64,000 bases of DNA, taken from assembly GCA_035610365.1 (NCBI GenBank), contig CM069436.1:38881117-38945116 (forward strand). The letters run 5' to 3'. Shown piece by piece: positions 1 to 10,090 of the stretch. A program made the translations under genes and the position numbers. Positions within the stretch are counted from its first letter, which is position 1, and the number at the start of each line of letters is the position of its first letter. The notes under the pieces are model-generated. The model saw only the letters and a list, made by a program, of their open reading frames with translations, was not told the origin of the DNA and did not search any database. Source of the DNA: Aquatica leii. Lineage: Eukaryota; Arthropoda; Insecta; Coleoptera; Lampyridae.

Positions 1-132
1 TTCGTTTATAATGGCTGTACGCCTATGCCTGCCATTAAATCTAAGACCATACGATTTAAATATGGCTTTGATTTTTTAATATACAGCTGCTGGACTTTTT
101 GTCTTATTTAAATAGACTAATTTTGCCCACAG

Positions 133-1675
133 ATGACTGATGCCATGTCCAAATCTAAAAAGAAATGTAGACAGTATAGTATTGATTATCAGAAACTTGG
201 CTTCATTCCATTGTCGGATAAACAATTTTCTATGTGCCTTTTATGTAACAAAGTTTTGGGCAATGACGCCATCTAAGCTGCAGGATCATCTGAGAAGATA
301 TCACCTTGATAAAACAGATAAACATTTGAAATACTTTCAAACACACAAAGATAAACTTCAGAAGAGACCCACGCAGGACAGAATGTTTGCTTCGACGTCA
401 GAAAGAAACGATGATGGTTTGTTGGCGTCTTACAATATCTCGCTACTTATAGCAAAATCCGGAAAACTGCGTACTAGCGGAGAGAAATTAATTTTGCCAG
501 CCGTTCAAGAGGTTTCAAAAACTGTTTTACACAAACCTTCATCTGATATCATTAAAAGAATTCTCTTAAGCAACAATACTATTAAAAGATGTATTGATGA
601 AATGACTTCTGATATCGAAAGTTTCTTGTGTAATTATTTGCAAATGACCCATTTCTCTATACAACTGGACGAGTCAACTTTACCTGGTTATGTAGCATTA
701 TTATTAGCATATGTTTGTTTTATTATGAATCAAGAAATCTACGAAGAACTGCTCTTTGCAACAACTTTGACAAGCGACACTGAATTAATATTTCATGTTT
801 TGAAGGATTACTTCATTGAAAAAGCAATCCCTTTATCAAATATAACATTAGTAGCTACAGATGGAGCACCTGCCATGGTTGTGCGAAGAAAATGACGAAC
901 ACTTTCATCAATTACTCCTTCACACTGAAGTACGCTGGCTGTCAAAAGGCTTATGTTTGACAAGTTTTTTTGCACTTTTTGAGACTATTTTAGAATTTCT
1001 GGATACTACAGATACAATTTTAAAAGGCAATTTAATGAAGTGGAATAGACATCGGCTATTTAACAGATTTGTTTACAAAATTTATTATGGTTAATTTGTA
1101 GTTACAAGGCGACAGTCTAAATTTGATTAAAACAAAGTGCATCTTATCAGCGTTTCTTTCTAGAGTTAAACTAATGAAGCAAAATATTGGACGGGGCGAA
1201 TTTTCCCAGTTCTCCAATTTGTCACAGACAAACTGCCAGGAAAACAACGTTTCAACCTACGTTCAACATTTAAATGCCCTCTATTCAGATTTTAAAACTA
1301 GGTTTGAGGATGTTTTGACTATAGTAATACCACCGTGGATAATTAACCCATATGACATAGAAGAAACGAATGTCATAATACAAGAGGAACTGACTGACCT
1401 AAGTACAAACGAAGAACTTAAGGTTCAGTTTAAAAACGGATATCAGCAATTCTGGCTGCAAAACAACATACCCGCTACTTATCCCGTATTATGGAATATA
1501 GCGAGGAAATTGTAAATTTCCTTTCCATCGTCGTACCTAGTGGAAAGAGGGTTCAGCGCTGTTACCAATCTCCTAACAAAAAAAAAACAGACTGGATATC
1601 ATTAGCCGAGGAGATGTAAGATTAAGCCTTACAAAATTGACGTCAAATGTTGATAATTTATTATTGAAGCATTAG
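133..1675 (+). pseudogene. hAT-family transposase relic, ZBED5/SCAND3-like
   Basis: The sequence reads as a BED-finger hAT transposase in several frames. The BED zinc finger is C-x2-C (MCLLC, near 230) followed by H-x4-H (DHLRRYH, near 285-303), with a frameshift between the two halves at about 270. The frame then continues to residues ATDGAPAM near 858. Immediately after, about 75 residues expected in ZBED5-like proteins are missing, and the protein resumes with HTEVRWLSKG near 920, so this is an internal deletion. A further break lies near 1090. The C-terminal dimerisation region (VERGFSAVTNLL, then RLDIISRGD) is near 1540-1610 and is frameshifted in a run of A. The stop is at 1673. It is certainly non-functional. 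Assignment rests on remembered family motifs. Confidence 0.88.
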
Positions 1676-1917
1676 GTTCATCCTTCTCACTAAAAACATT
1701 TACTTATTGCTTAGTTTATTTTATGTTACGTATATTTTATATAACAGATACAATGTTTTATTTTGAGTAGTTTTAATTTAAATTCAATTAATAAATGTAT
1801 AAAACTTAACATGTGTTTTTACTTTAAGTTTTTAACACTAAACTTTACTATAGTTAGAAATTTATAAAAAATCAATATCAGGTAAGTAGGGGGTCTACCT
1901 AAAACCGAAAAACATAG

Positions 1918-1953
1918 CAAAGGGTCTACGACACAAAAAAGTTTGGAAACCTG
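1918..1953 (-). repeat. Terminal inverted repeat end of the hAT element
   Basis: Read on the minus strand this begins CAGGTTTCCAAAC and continues with TTTTTTGTGTCGTAGACC, the kind of end carried by ZBED5-like hAT elements. It lies about 245 bases after the transposase stop, as expected for the 3' end. The matching 5' terminus would be left of the window, so the 8-bp target duplication (candidate 1954-1961) cannot be checked. Confidence 0.6.
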
Positions 1954-2172
1954 TGCTTAAGAGTTTAGTTAGTCTTCTTAGAGCCTAAAAAAACAATTCA
2001 TGCATGCAACGTGCGAATTTTCTTCAATTAACGTGGTAGAATAGTCGGTCTACGAGAAGCTGGATTATACGATGAAATTATTTAACCTCCTAATGGTGTA
2101 TTTAAGTAAGGTGTTTAAATCCTTCAATTGTAGGAGAATGGCGACAAGAAAACACAACTTAAAGTGTTTTTT

Positions 2173-2216
2173 GTAGGCAACGTTTCGTGAACAGTGTGTT
2201 CACTTCATCAGGCCTC
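2173..2216 (-). ncRNA. Hammerhead ribozyme motif, PLE type (left arm)
   Basis: This is the exact mirror copy of the motif at 2498-2541, read on the minus strand: the core CTGATGA is the complement of 2205-2211 and GAAAC the complement of 2182-2186. Transcription through the palindrome from either side would give one ribozyme in sense. Confidence 0.83.
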
Positions 2217-2497
2217 TGTTTAATAAATGAGAAAAAAGACAAAATTAACAAAACATAAGTACAGCTCAGGTGTAACAAACAAACTTTTTAAGCAAATAAT
2301 GAGTTGTAAAAAACTAAACAATACAAATCGTTTACATGAACAAACAACATTAAATTAAATTTAATGTTGTTTGTTCATGTAAACGATTTGTATTGTTTAG
2401 TTTTTTACAACTCATTATTTGCTTAAAAAGTTTGTTTGTTACACCTGAGCTGTACTTATGTTTTGTTAATTTTGTCTTTTTTCTCATTTATTAAACA

Positions 2498-2541
2498 GAG
2501 GCCTGATGAAGTGAACACACTGTTCACGAAACGTTGCCTAC
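2498..2541 (+). ncRNA. Hammerhead ribozyme motif, PLE type (right arm)
   Basis: The core CTGATGA is at 2503-2509. One extra A follows, then stem II GTGAACA/TGTTCAC (7 bp, loop CAC). GAAAC is at 2528-2532. A minimal stem III AC/GT leads to the predicted cleavage nucleotide U2535. Stem I is AGGC (2499-2502) paired with GCCT (2536-2539). All core bases are present. A stem III of 2 bp is a known feature of PLE hammerheads, which are thought to act as dimers because ACGT is self-complementary. Confidence 0.85.
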
Positions 2542-3400
2542 AAAAAACACTTTAAGTTGTGTTTTCTTGTCGCCATTCTCCTACAATTGAAGGATTTAAA
2601 CACCTTACTTAAGCTGGATTATCTATATTTGATGTTTCTGGTCGTATAGGACGTAGTGCCGTTATGATTTCCCGATGCTGGAAAAGATGGGCATAGAATA
2701 ATAAAGTACAAAGACGTTCACGACCTGGTCGTCTCAGATACCCCATTATTAGTGAAGATTGTGCTTATTAGATTTTAGATTTTTAGAACAGTTTCTCATC
2801 GACCATGAAAATTGGTGATAGATGGAAACGTTTAATTAACTATCGCCACACGATCCGTTTATTAAAAAAATCGATATTTTAGGCTTAGGTCGTAACCACC
2901 ATTTGTTTACTATAACTCCACGTCATAAAACTGAACGACTAGAGTGGTGTAATAAAAAGTTGCCATGAAATGATGAATGGAAGGAAATAGTTTTTACTGA
3001 CAAATCTAAATTTTGTTTAAAGGTTCATAATAGTCGCAGAAAACGAGCCGGAGAAAAGAAAAACATTCAGTTTTTTGTACAACAACATACTGCTTTTACC
3101 TAAGGTGTGATATTCTGGGAGGCAATTTGCCATGAAAATAGATCTCTTCTAGTAATTATTTGAAAAACGTTAAATGGAATTGGTTAAATCAATAACGTGC
3201 TGGAGCTAGCGTTAGCTCTATATCTTTAATAACTAGAAAATTCCACTTTTCTGCAAGAGAATGCGCGGCTACATATCGCTAGAGCAACGGCTAGAGTTAC
3301 TACAGAGTTTCTGAAAAATTAATGTTGATTGTCTTCCATGGCTTTCTTGTTTGCCAGACTTATCACCAATAGAACACGTGTGGAATACGATAATATGTTT

Positions 3401-5763
3401 ATGTTTACATTTCAATTAAATTTGTTTATCTAGTGAGCAAAGATCACACAAGTATTTTTCTGTAATCAGCGACGAAGCGTCAAGTCAACTATTATCAAGT
3501 ACACTTGCCTAGGCGAAGTACCTTGGTTAATTTGGCGTTTGCATTTGTTATTTATTGAGTTCTTTTAAGAAATTTGCTAGTTGATTTACATATGTTAATT
3601 CATCTTTGTTATTTTAAATTTTAAATAATTTTTGTTTTCGAGTAATTTATTGTTTTGCGTTGTATTTTAAAAGTTTATTGATGCGTTTCAAATAATTGAT
3701 ATTTAAAATTCTAAATACGTTTGAGTTGAAGTTTTTTAGAAGCTATAAATCATATTAAAACATTTATTTTTTCCAGCTGCTAAACGAACAATTTTGGGTT
3801 TATTCAAAAGTTTATTTTTTTTAGATTTAATTACACATTCGTTTGTTTAAAAGCTTTAAAAGAGTAATAATTTATTGGTTATTTTTTTGAGTTTACTTTA
3901 TTGCCCTGGAACATTTTGGTACCTAATTCTCGTTTGATTGTGTCATGCTTTCTAGCTGTATCCTTGTTTGATTTATTGTTTTCTTTAACAAATTTCTGTC
4001 CATAATTCGTTCAACCGACATATATAAATGTGTCGATACTGAGGGAAAGTGAATAATTCATTAGTTAACAATCTTCAAGTCACAATCACATTTGGGTATT
4101 TTAAATTGATTTACTGAAAATTACAAGGATATGTTTGAGACCTAGCTTTATTTTAAGTAAATCCAGTCTACAATGATTATTGTCGAATTGTGTTATGTGC
4201 CGTTAAGTCTTTGGATTCACCATTTAATCTTCACCATCGAGGTGGATTTTTGTTTCTTGTACTCAGCCGAAAGAACCCTCCGGCTCCATTACCCCAACAT
4301 CGTTACACCAACCCGAATCTTGCACAACTACATGCACGTCGTTGGACGTTAATAATAAATAAGGTATTTATAATTTGTTGCTTCAAGCAAATTTAAATTC
4401 GCTTTTATTCGAGTAAAATGTAATGATTTTAAAAGCTTTGACAATGTATTCTTTCACGAGTATTTATACCCAATTGATGTTAATGAGTTTAAAAACTAAT
4501 ATGATTAGCGTTTAAGTAATTACTTTAGTTTGTTTTTTTACTTTTCTAACAAATTTTAGTGTAATATGCGCACAAAAGCCCTTTTAATTTGACTTATTTT
4601 GCGTTAAATGCGTTAATGATTTCTTTTGGGTTGGTATCTAAATTAACTTAAAAATTACGTAGTTTGTGTTCGATTTAAATTTTATAATTTAGGAATCTTT
4701 TACCTATTTAATTTTTTTACATCAACTTTTTTTTTGTTTTTAAATTTTGCAAAATGTTTTTATTCCTATAGTCAGAATTTTGAACTGTAACTAATATTTT
4801 AACCAATCCTCTTTTGTTGTTGTGTTTTAAATTTAACATTACAGCGACTTATGTACTTTAAGGTAAGTTCCAAAAGTACATCTACCCGACAGCGTGCTTT
4901 CTGGTTGACAAAGGCTAAAAGATAAATCAACAACTAACGCATCTTCTTTGTCTGGCGCCCATTACCAATTTTAAGTATTATTGTCATTTTTTTAATGGTA
5001 TCAAAGTCAGAATTTCTGTGTGTAAAAAACCCATCGCTCGCCACTGAGCTTTTAGTCGAGCAAAACATATTTTTGTTACGATTTCAAGGCAATTACTTCA
5101 TTAACATCTTTTGCACATAACTAGTTAGACAGGTTTATTTTTCGAACTATAAAATTGTTTCTGTTTATATAAATAGTTAATTTATCTCAAACTGAGTTTT
5201 TTTGCACCTGCAGTAAACATTTTCAAAGCCTAGAACAAACAAAATGCGCTTTAAAATCCCACTTTTATAGATTAGTCTCCAATCGATAAAACTGATTTCT
5301 AAATATGCGGTAGAGGAAAACCAAAATCTGGCTTAATATTAGAATTTTTTTTTAATATTTCCATAAATTTATATTTTTTGGATAGTAATTAAAAGCATTA
5401 TGTATAAAACATAATTTTATTATTTGTTTCTAACATGTGCTCGACTACTGCTGACTAAAAGGATTGCTTAAGACGACTATATTTTTAATATTTTTTAATG
5501 CGAATACTTACGCTTCTATCAGTTTTTTTACTTCACGGTAACGTGTGATGAAAGCTTAGGTTTGTGTGATAACACTGGAATTATCCAGAATACAAAATTG
5601 TATTAAGATACAAGTTAATCAAGTATTCAATAAATGTACAAAATTCTAAATTTCTGGCGTTTATAACTTTTAAGAAATAAATACGGTTCTAACCTCATTT
5701 ATTTATTAATTCAGTTACACTATTTATTTAAAAAATGTATCAACTAACACTTGAAGGGAACAA
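3401..5763. other. AT-rich DNA without supported genes
   Basis: No coding relic, RNA gene or clear repeat was recognised. Open frames such as the one at 4190-4396 are short and show no family motif. Confidence 0.5.
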
Positions 5764-6088
5764 CTAAATATTTAAAACGTATATAAAACGTCTAAAAAAT
5801 GACATTTGGGATGATTCAGATGAAGAAGAGTCGTCCTCCACGCGAATTATCAACGGTTCCACTATAATCTCCATTGCAATTTCAGTTTGCCACATTCTTT
5901 CTTCTTCACTTTGTGTGACAAATTGCATTATTGAAAAGTATTATTCTTAAAATTGTATTTTCTCTTACAATTCTTCTTTTTATTTGACTCTGTATCAACT
6001 CAATAGGATTGAAATCACAATGATACGAAGGCAATCGCAAAACAATATGACCCTGTTCTTTTGCTATTTCATCAGTTACATACCGCTG
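5764..6088 (-). pseudogene. IS630/Tc1-type DDE transposase relic, C-terminal part
   Basis: On the minus strand the sequence encodes HIVLRLPSYHCDFNPIEL, the third catalytic region of a DDE_3-type transposase, followed by SQIKRRI and, after a frameshift, an acidic tail EEERMWQ...VEPLIIRVEDD...SSSESS typical of the C-terminus of this insect family. The upstream part of the same gene (TDEIAKEQG) runs to the edge of the 2.8-kb transposon at 6088 and resumes beyond it at 8899. The stop is near 5764. Confidence 0.75.
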
Positions 6089-8896
6089 CCCTGCTTAGTT
6101 TAAACGTCATGATGATTGGAGATACCACTTCTGCCATGTTTAGAAGTGGCAAAAACTAGTAAAAACTACTAAAATTCGTCTATAAAGAAAATAGTACATC
6201 CAAAAATTGAGCAAGATAGAAACCTTAACTGTGTTATCTGCCAAAACTGATATTTCCAAGAGTATCAGAAAATACGGCTTTTAAGCTAAGGGTACAAAAT
6301 TACTTAGTGTCATTTACCACCGTGTCGCTCTAGAAGTTGTTGCTTTTACGCACATAATGTTATTGTGAGTGATTAATATAAAGCGGCTTAATAATAAATA
6401 AGGTAAGCGTTAGTTAGATCAGTAGTAATTCATTAAGGTTGTTGCAGGGTATTTTTTAAACTGTATAAATTATCAAATTAAATAAAAATAAATTGAGTTT
6501 AAACGTGTAACAACCTCAAAGCAGATAATACACATATTTATATTATTTCTAGATCGAAATAGTGTATTCGTTCCGTCCATAAAGAAACGTAATAAAAGTG
6601 ATTTGGACTGTTAGTTGTAAACTTCCATTGATTAGGAGTGTAACAATTTTTTTCTAAGTTTATTTTTAAAATATTGGTATCGTATGTGGAATTTCTGTTT
6701 TGGAAACCAGTTCAAGCAATTGGTCACTGACGATGAATATTATTTTTCAGGTGTATTTCTTACAAGACTAGATAATAGTAAAAGATCTCGATTTCATTGT
6801 TGAAAAAGAATGTAATTCTGACAACGATCATTATCGAAACGACAACTAACAGATGTTGTTAACATTGAACTGGTTTCAAGTGATCCATCAGTTTAATAAC
6901 AAAAACCGGCACCGTTCCAAAACGTCAAAAGATTAAGAGACCATTACAAGTGAGACATTTGAAAATGATAGACAATCGTAAACAGAAGCACTCACTAAAA
7001 CCGTCATGTGTAAATTGCAAAAAGAACTGCAATAAATATTTAATAAATTTAAATGCTCAGTACTGGAAAATGACGTTTACTGACAAATGAGTTTTTGTAG
7101 CATGCAGCATAACAGTTGAAGATGTTCAACCACACAGAGGTTCTGCAAATTCAATACGACAAAAAACTTACAAATGTTTTTATGTTTTTAGTATAAGTGG
7201 GTTTAAGGTAGAAGTATGCAAACATTTTTTCTTGATCACTCTGGGATATACCAAAGGTAATGATCGTATAGTGCAGAACGGTTTTTTGGAAAGAAAGAAT
7301 GCAATATTGTTTGGACCTAATAAAAAAAGGTAAACATACAAAAACTCCTTAAATTGATAGAGCACGTAGAATCATTTCATCCAGTCGTATCTCACTACCG
7401 ACGAGAGCACGCACCAAACAAAAGATATGTTTCCAGCAATATAAAACTAAAATTTATGCAATCTGATTTCATGCAAAAATATAATATATAATGTTCGTAT
7501 AATTTATCGACAAACAATTACAAAAGAAATGCACATGTCATTGACATGTCTGGGCCATGAAGACTCTTCTGAAAGTTGCGAGTCTTTTTTCGTACACAAT
7601 CTACAACATACTAAATCACTTGTGAAAACACATTAAAAGAAAGCAGAAGAATCTAGGTACGGCTTACAGACAGGATAAAGACTCACCTACTCTAAATACT
7701 GTATAGTTTTCGACTGGAGAAGGTCATAATAATCCCTCGCACAGACATGTTTAAAAAAGTGGTATTTTGCCCCAGAGTAATAGTATTTAATCAAAGTTTT
7801 GTATCCTTGGGTGGATCAAAGCATTACAAAAACAAACCAGTTTCCGTTATATGACATAATGCTATTTCCGACAGAAAAAAGATGACATTTTAAGCACTTT
7901 TTATTAGTTTTTTTGCAAATGCCTGACGTTCAAATTATAATACTATGGCTAGATAACTATGCATCTCAATGTAAAAACTGGACGTTGTTCTTGTTTCTGT
8001 GACAAAGATTATATTTAAATACTTTGAACCTGTACATTCTTTCATGTCCGCTGATAACTTCCACCACCAAGTAGAGTTTACCATGAAACGAACTAAAATC
8101 TATAATTTTGAAGACTTTGCAACTGTGGTTGGAAAAGCAAATTTTGATAAAGTAAACTTCGATTAACCGACTTCTACGAATTTGACAACGGTTTCTCAGT
8201 TTATATAACTTAACAAACAACAACCACGACGTTATATGAAAGACATGGTTCAAGTTACTACAAGACAAGGTGAAAAAATATTGTCATGCAAAACTTTGTT
8301 TTTTTTAGATGCAAAGGAAATTTGCTTAAATTCCTTAAAAAACAAAGCACGGAGTACTTTTTCTAAGAAAAAAAGGCAATCAGAGGAATAACTGCAGAAG
8401 AGATGCAAATGTTACACAATTATCTTCGATTATGCTTGCAAACTGATTGCTGTTTTAGAGTAACCTGCTTGTTAATGAAGAATCTTTCAATGTAATTGTC
8501 AACTTAGACGATAACTGAAATACTTACATTTTCTGTTTGTATCAATTATTATTATATGTTTATACCTTTGCTATTATATGCGATACATCTTATTACAGAA
8601 CCTGTGTAAAAATTGTCGTTGTACAATTATGTCTACAGTTCTTAAGTTTAAAGTTGGTATATACCAAATGTTTCTTCAATTACTAGGCTTAAATGTGGTA
8701 TCTACCATACACAATCTATAATAGTTTTTTTTGCAAATAAAATTATTGTAATATATTTTTATAGCAATTTAGTAATAAGAAGTTGCCAACGGATTCATTA
8801 AATCTAACTCATAGTGTTCGGAAAACAAGTTTAACTTAGAGATGGTTTTCTCTAATTTAAATTAAGCGAAGATACGACGTTTAAACTAAGCAGGGC
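6088..8896 (+). mobile_element. 2.8-kb DNA transposon with 21-bp TIRs, superfamily not assigned
   Basis: The ends are perfect inverted repeats of 21 bases: GCCCTGCTTAGTTTAAACGTC at 6088-6108 and its complement at 8876-8896. If the element proper starts at CCCTG (6089) and ends at CAGGG (8895), the flanks show a 3-bp direct repeat CTG (6086-6088 and 8896-8898). It sits inside the IS630-type relic, whose two halves match on either side. The interior carries one decayed plus-strand transposase-like gene. There is no TTAA at the ends, which argues against piggyBac. Confidence 0.75.
6690..8460 (+). pseudogene. Transposase-like protein relic of the 2.8-kb element
   Basis: The frame is badly broken but successive blocks are recognisable: a cysteine block CVNCKKNC near 7008, VEVCKHFFLITLG near 7207, a HYRREHAPNKRY block near 7393, VIWHNAISDRKKDDI near 7845, LDN-like and KNWTLF-like remnants near 7950-7985 (the family has W-x-DNC-x-x-QNKN here), FEPVHSFMSADNFHHQ near 8025, and a tail with YMKDMVQVT near 8238. 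I remember these blocks from a widespread family of unnamed arthropod and cnidarian transposase-like proteins, but I cannot name the superfamily. No catalytic activity is possible in this copy. Confidence 0.6.
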
Positions 8897-8898
8897 TG

Positions 8899-9060
8899 TA
8901 CTTTGGCTTGATGGCAGCCGTTTTATGCAGAAGTTGTTATGTTAAAAAATTGGTAGGTTATTTTTCCAGTATAAAATTTGTCCTCGACACGGCTACTTTT
9001 TGTAGACGGCTGTCAAATAAATTTATTTCCTGTTAACGTTTTGTATAACACAGATCGTTT
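8899..9060 (-). pseudogene. IS630/Tc1-type transposase relic, segment upstream of the insertion
   Basis: On the minus strand the bases next to the transposon encode AAIKPKY, which joins directly to RYVTDEIAKEQG on the other side (with a one-base slip). Further upstream TNFILEK is recognisable. The two pieces are therefore one old transposase gene split by the element at 6089-8895. Confidence 0.6.
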
Positions 9061-9469
9061 TTAGCGGTATCTCTAGAGCCAACAAAGTTTTCATTATGAA
9101 ATTGTTTCACGCCATTCCACGTGAATATGTGGACGAATTCTACGTATTGTCGAGTGAGTGCTTATTTTGGGGTATGTGATTCTATAATTTTGTTTTTGTA
9201 TTCAGGGCTTAAATTAATTTTTTAACGGGTCGCCACCACTCTGCCCGTAACTTTATCAGTGACGTTGGTAAAACACTTGTTTGTCGAAAAGTTTCCAATA
9301 CGTCAGGTTGCAGAAGGCTAGGGGTTGAACACCACTTTATGGGAAGAAATACAAGAAAAAAGACAAGTGCGAAGTTAATTACAGGAAAAATTACTTGTGC
9401 TAACGCTGTATGTACGCTTTGTGTCAAATTGCATATTACGTTTTAGGTCGTACGAGTACGGAATTAGCT

Positions 9470-10090
9470 AATCCTTTACTAGAGCATACATAACTGTAAG
9501 TATTGCATTTTATATTTATACGAGTGTTACTTCGTTGGTCATGTCGATTATTGGAATGGCCACACATACATACTAGGTTGTAATCACAATTAATCTTAAA
9601 TTATTTTTTTGTTTGTCACATACTTATCAGGGGTATTGATTCTCTATACTTTTGATTTTCGTATTCTTGTAATTTAACTTAATAAAGTAAAATCATTCTT
9701 TCGTTAAATGTAAAAGTTAGATCGACTTTGACGTGCGAGGTGTTGCCCAGTCAAAGAGCGTAACTTATACTTGGCCTGTGATATCAACCCATGCAATATT
9801 GTTGGCAACGTTTATATAACGATACTTATGTACTGTTTTTGTCTTCTTTAACTACTTCTGTGATACAATAAATATTCTGTGTTATCACTTCTGTTGTGTT
9901 ATTTGTTCTTTTACAGCTGCGGGTAGAGTTAAACGATATCTTCCTAATTTACCGTTTTGGCGCCTTTTTATATTTAATTTATAATTTAGCATCACAAAAC
10001 CTGCGATTCCCTCTCCAGGAAAACCGTGTTAGCTGTCGCTTATTTTTTGTTACAAGAAAACCAGCTTAACAAGGTTTAGCTTTTACCATA
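9470..10090 (+). repeat. Dispersed LTR-like repeat family, copy 1
   Basis: Blocks of this stretch recur at diverged identity near 17820-18150 and 32140-32620. Shared blocks include AGGTTGTAATCACAATTAAT, a GTGATACAATAAATATTC block with a polyadenylation-like AATAAA, TTGGCGCC (9956-9963) and AAAACCTGCGATTCCCTCTC near the end. The limits are approximate. It could be a solo LTR or a non-autonomous element. Confidence 0.45.

Larger units (their letters stand above)
2069..2612. mobile_element. Fold-back insertion: 511-bp perfect palindrome of Penelope-type ends
   Basis: Positions 2102-2356 and 2358-2612 are reverse complements of each other around the single base 2357. I compared the arms in blocks along their whole length and found no mismatch. 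A 33-base non-palindromic leader (2069-2101) precedes the left arm. The insert is flanked by the 12-bp direct repeat AAGCTGGATTAT at 2057-2068 and 2611-2622, and removing one repeat and the insert restores the Tc1 reading frame, so this is a real insertion with a target duplication. Each arm carries a hammerhead motif, one per strand, and ends like the PLE-type units elsewhere in the window. No ORF of note lies inside. It can be read as two PLE terminal repeats joined head to head. Confidence 0.85.
2031..3400 (+). pseudogene. Tc1/mariner transposase relic, split by the palindromic insertion
   Basis: The N-terminal helix-turn-helix begins near 2035 (IVGLREAGL), is interrupted at 2068, and resumes at 2623 with SIFDVSGR in the same reading frame once the insertion is ignored. 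Further landmarks are the GRPR-like linker (RSRPGRLRYP near 2715), FTDKSKF with the first catalytic Asp near 2998, a degenerate second site QENARLHIAR near 3258 where the usual Asp is Glu, and LPDLSPIEHVWN near 3350, which carries the third acidic residue region. Multiple stops and frameshifts are spread throughout. It is an old, dead Tc1-type copy; its TIRs were not found. Confidence 0.8.

Noticed and set aside
4190-4396. 68-codon plus-strand ORF
   Set aside because: No family motif, no neighbouring coding relic; consistent with chance.
7966-8268. 100-codon minus-strand ORF
   Set aside because: It is antisense to the transposase relic of the 2.8-kb element, where the plus strand shows family motifs.
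6088-8896. piggyBac assignment for the 2.8-kb element because its TIR begins CCCTG
   Set aside because: No TTAA at either end, and the protein blocks are not those of piggyBac.
9956-9963. TTGGCGCC as a retrotransposon primer-binding site
   Set aside because: The motif lies at different relative positions in different copies of the repeat, so its meaning is unclear.
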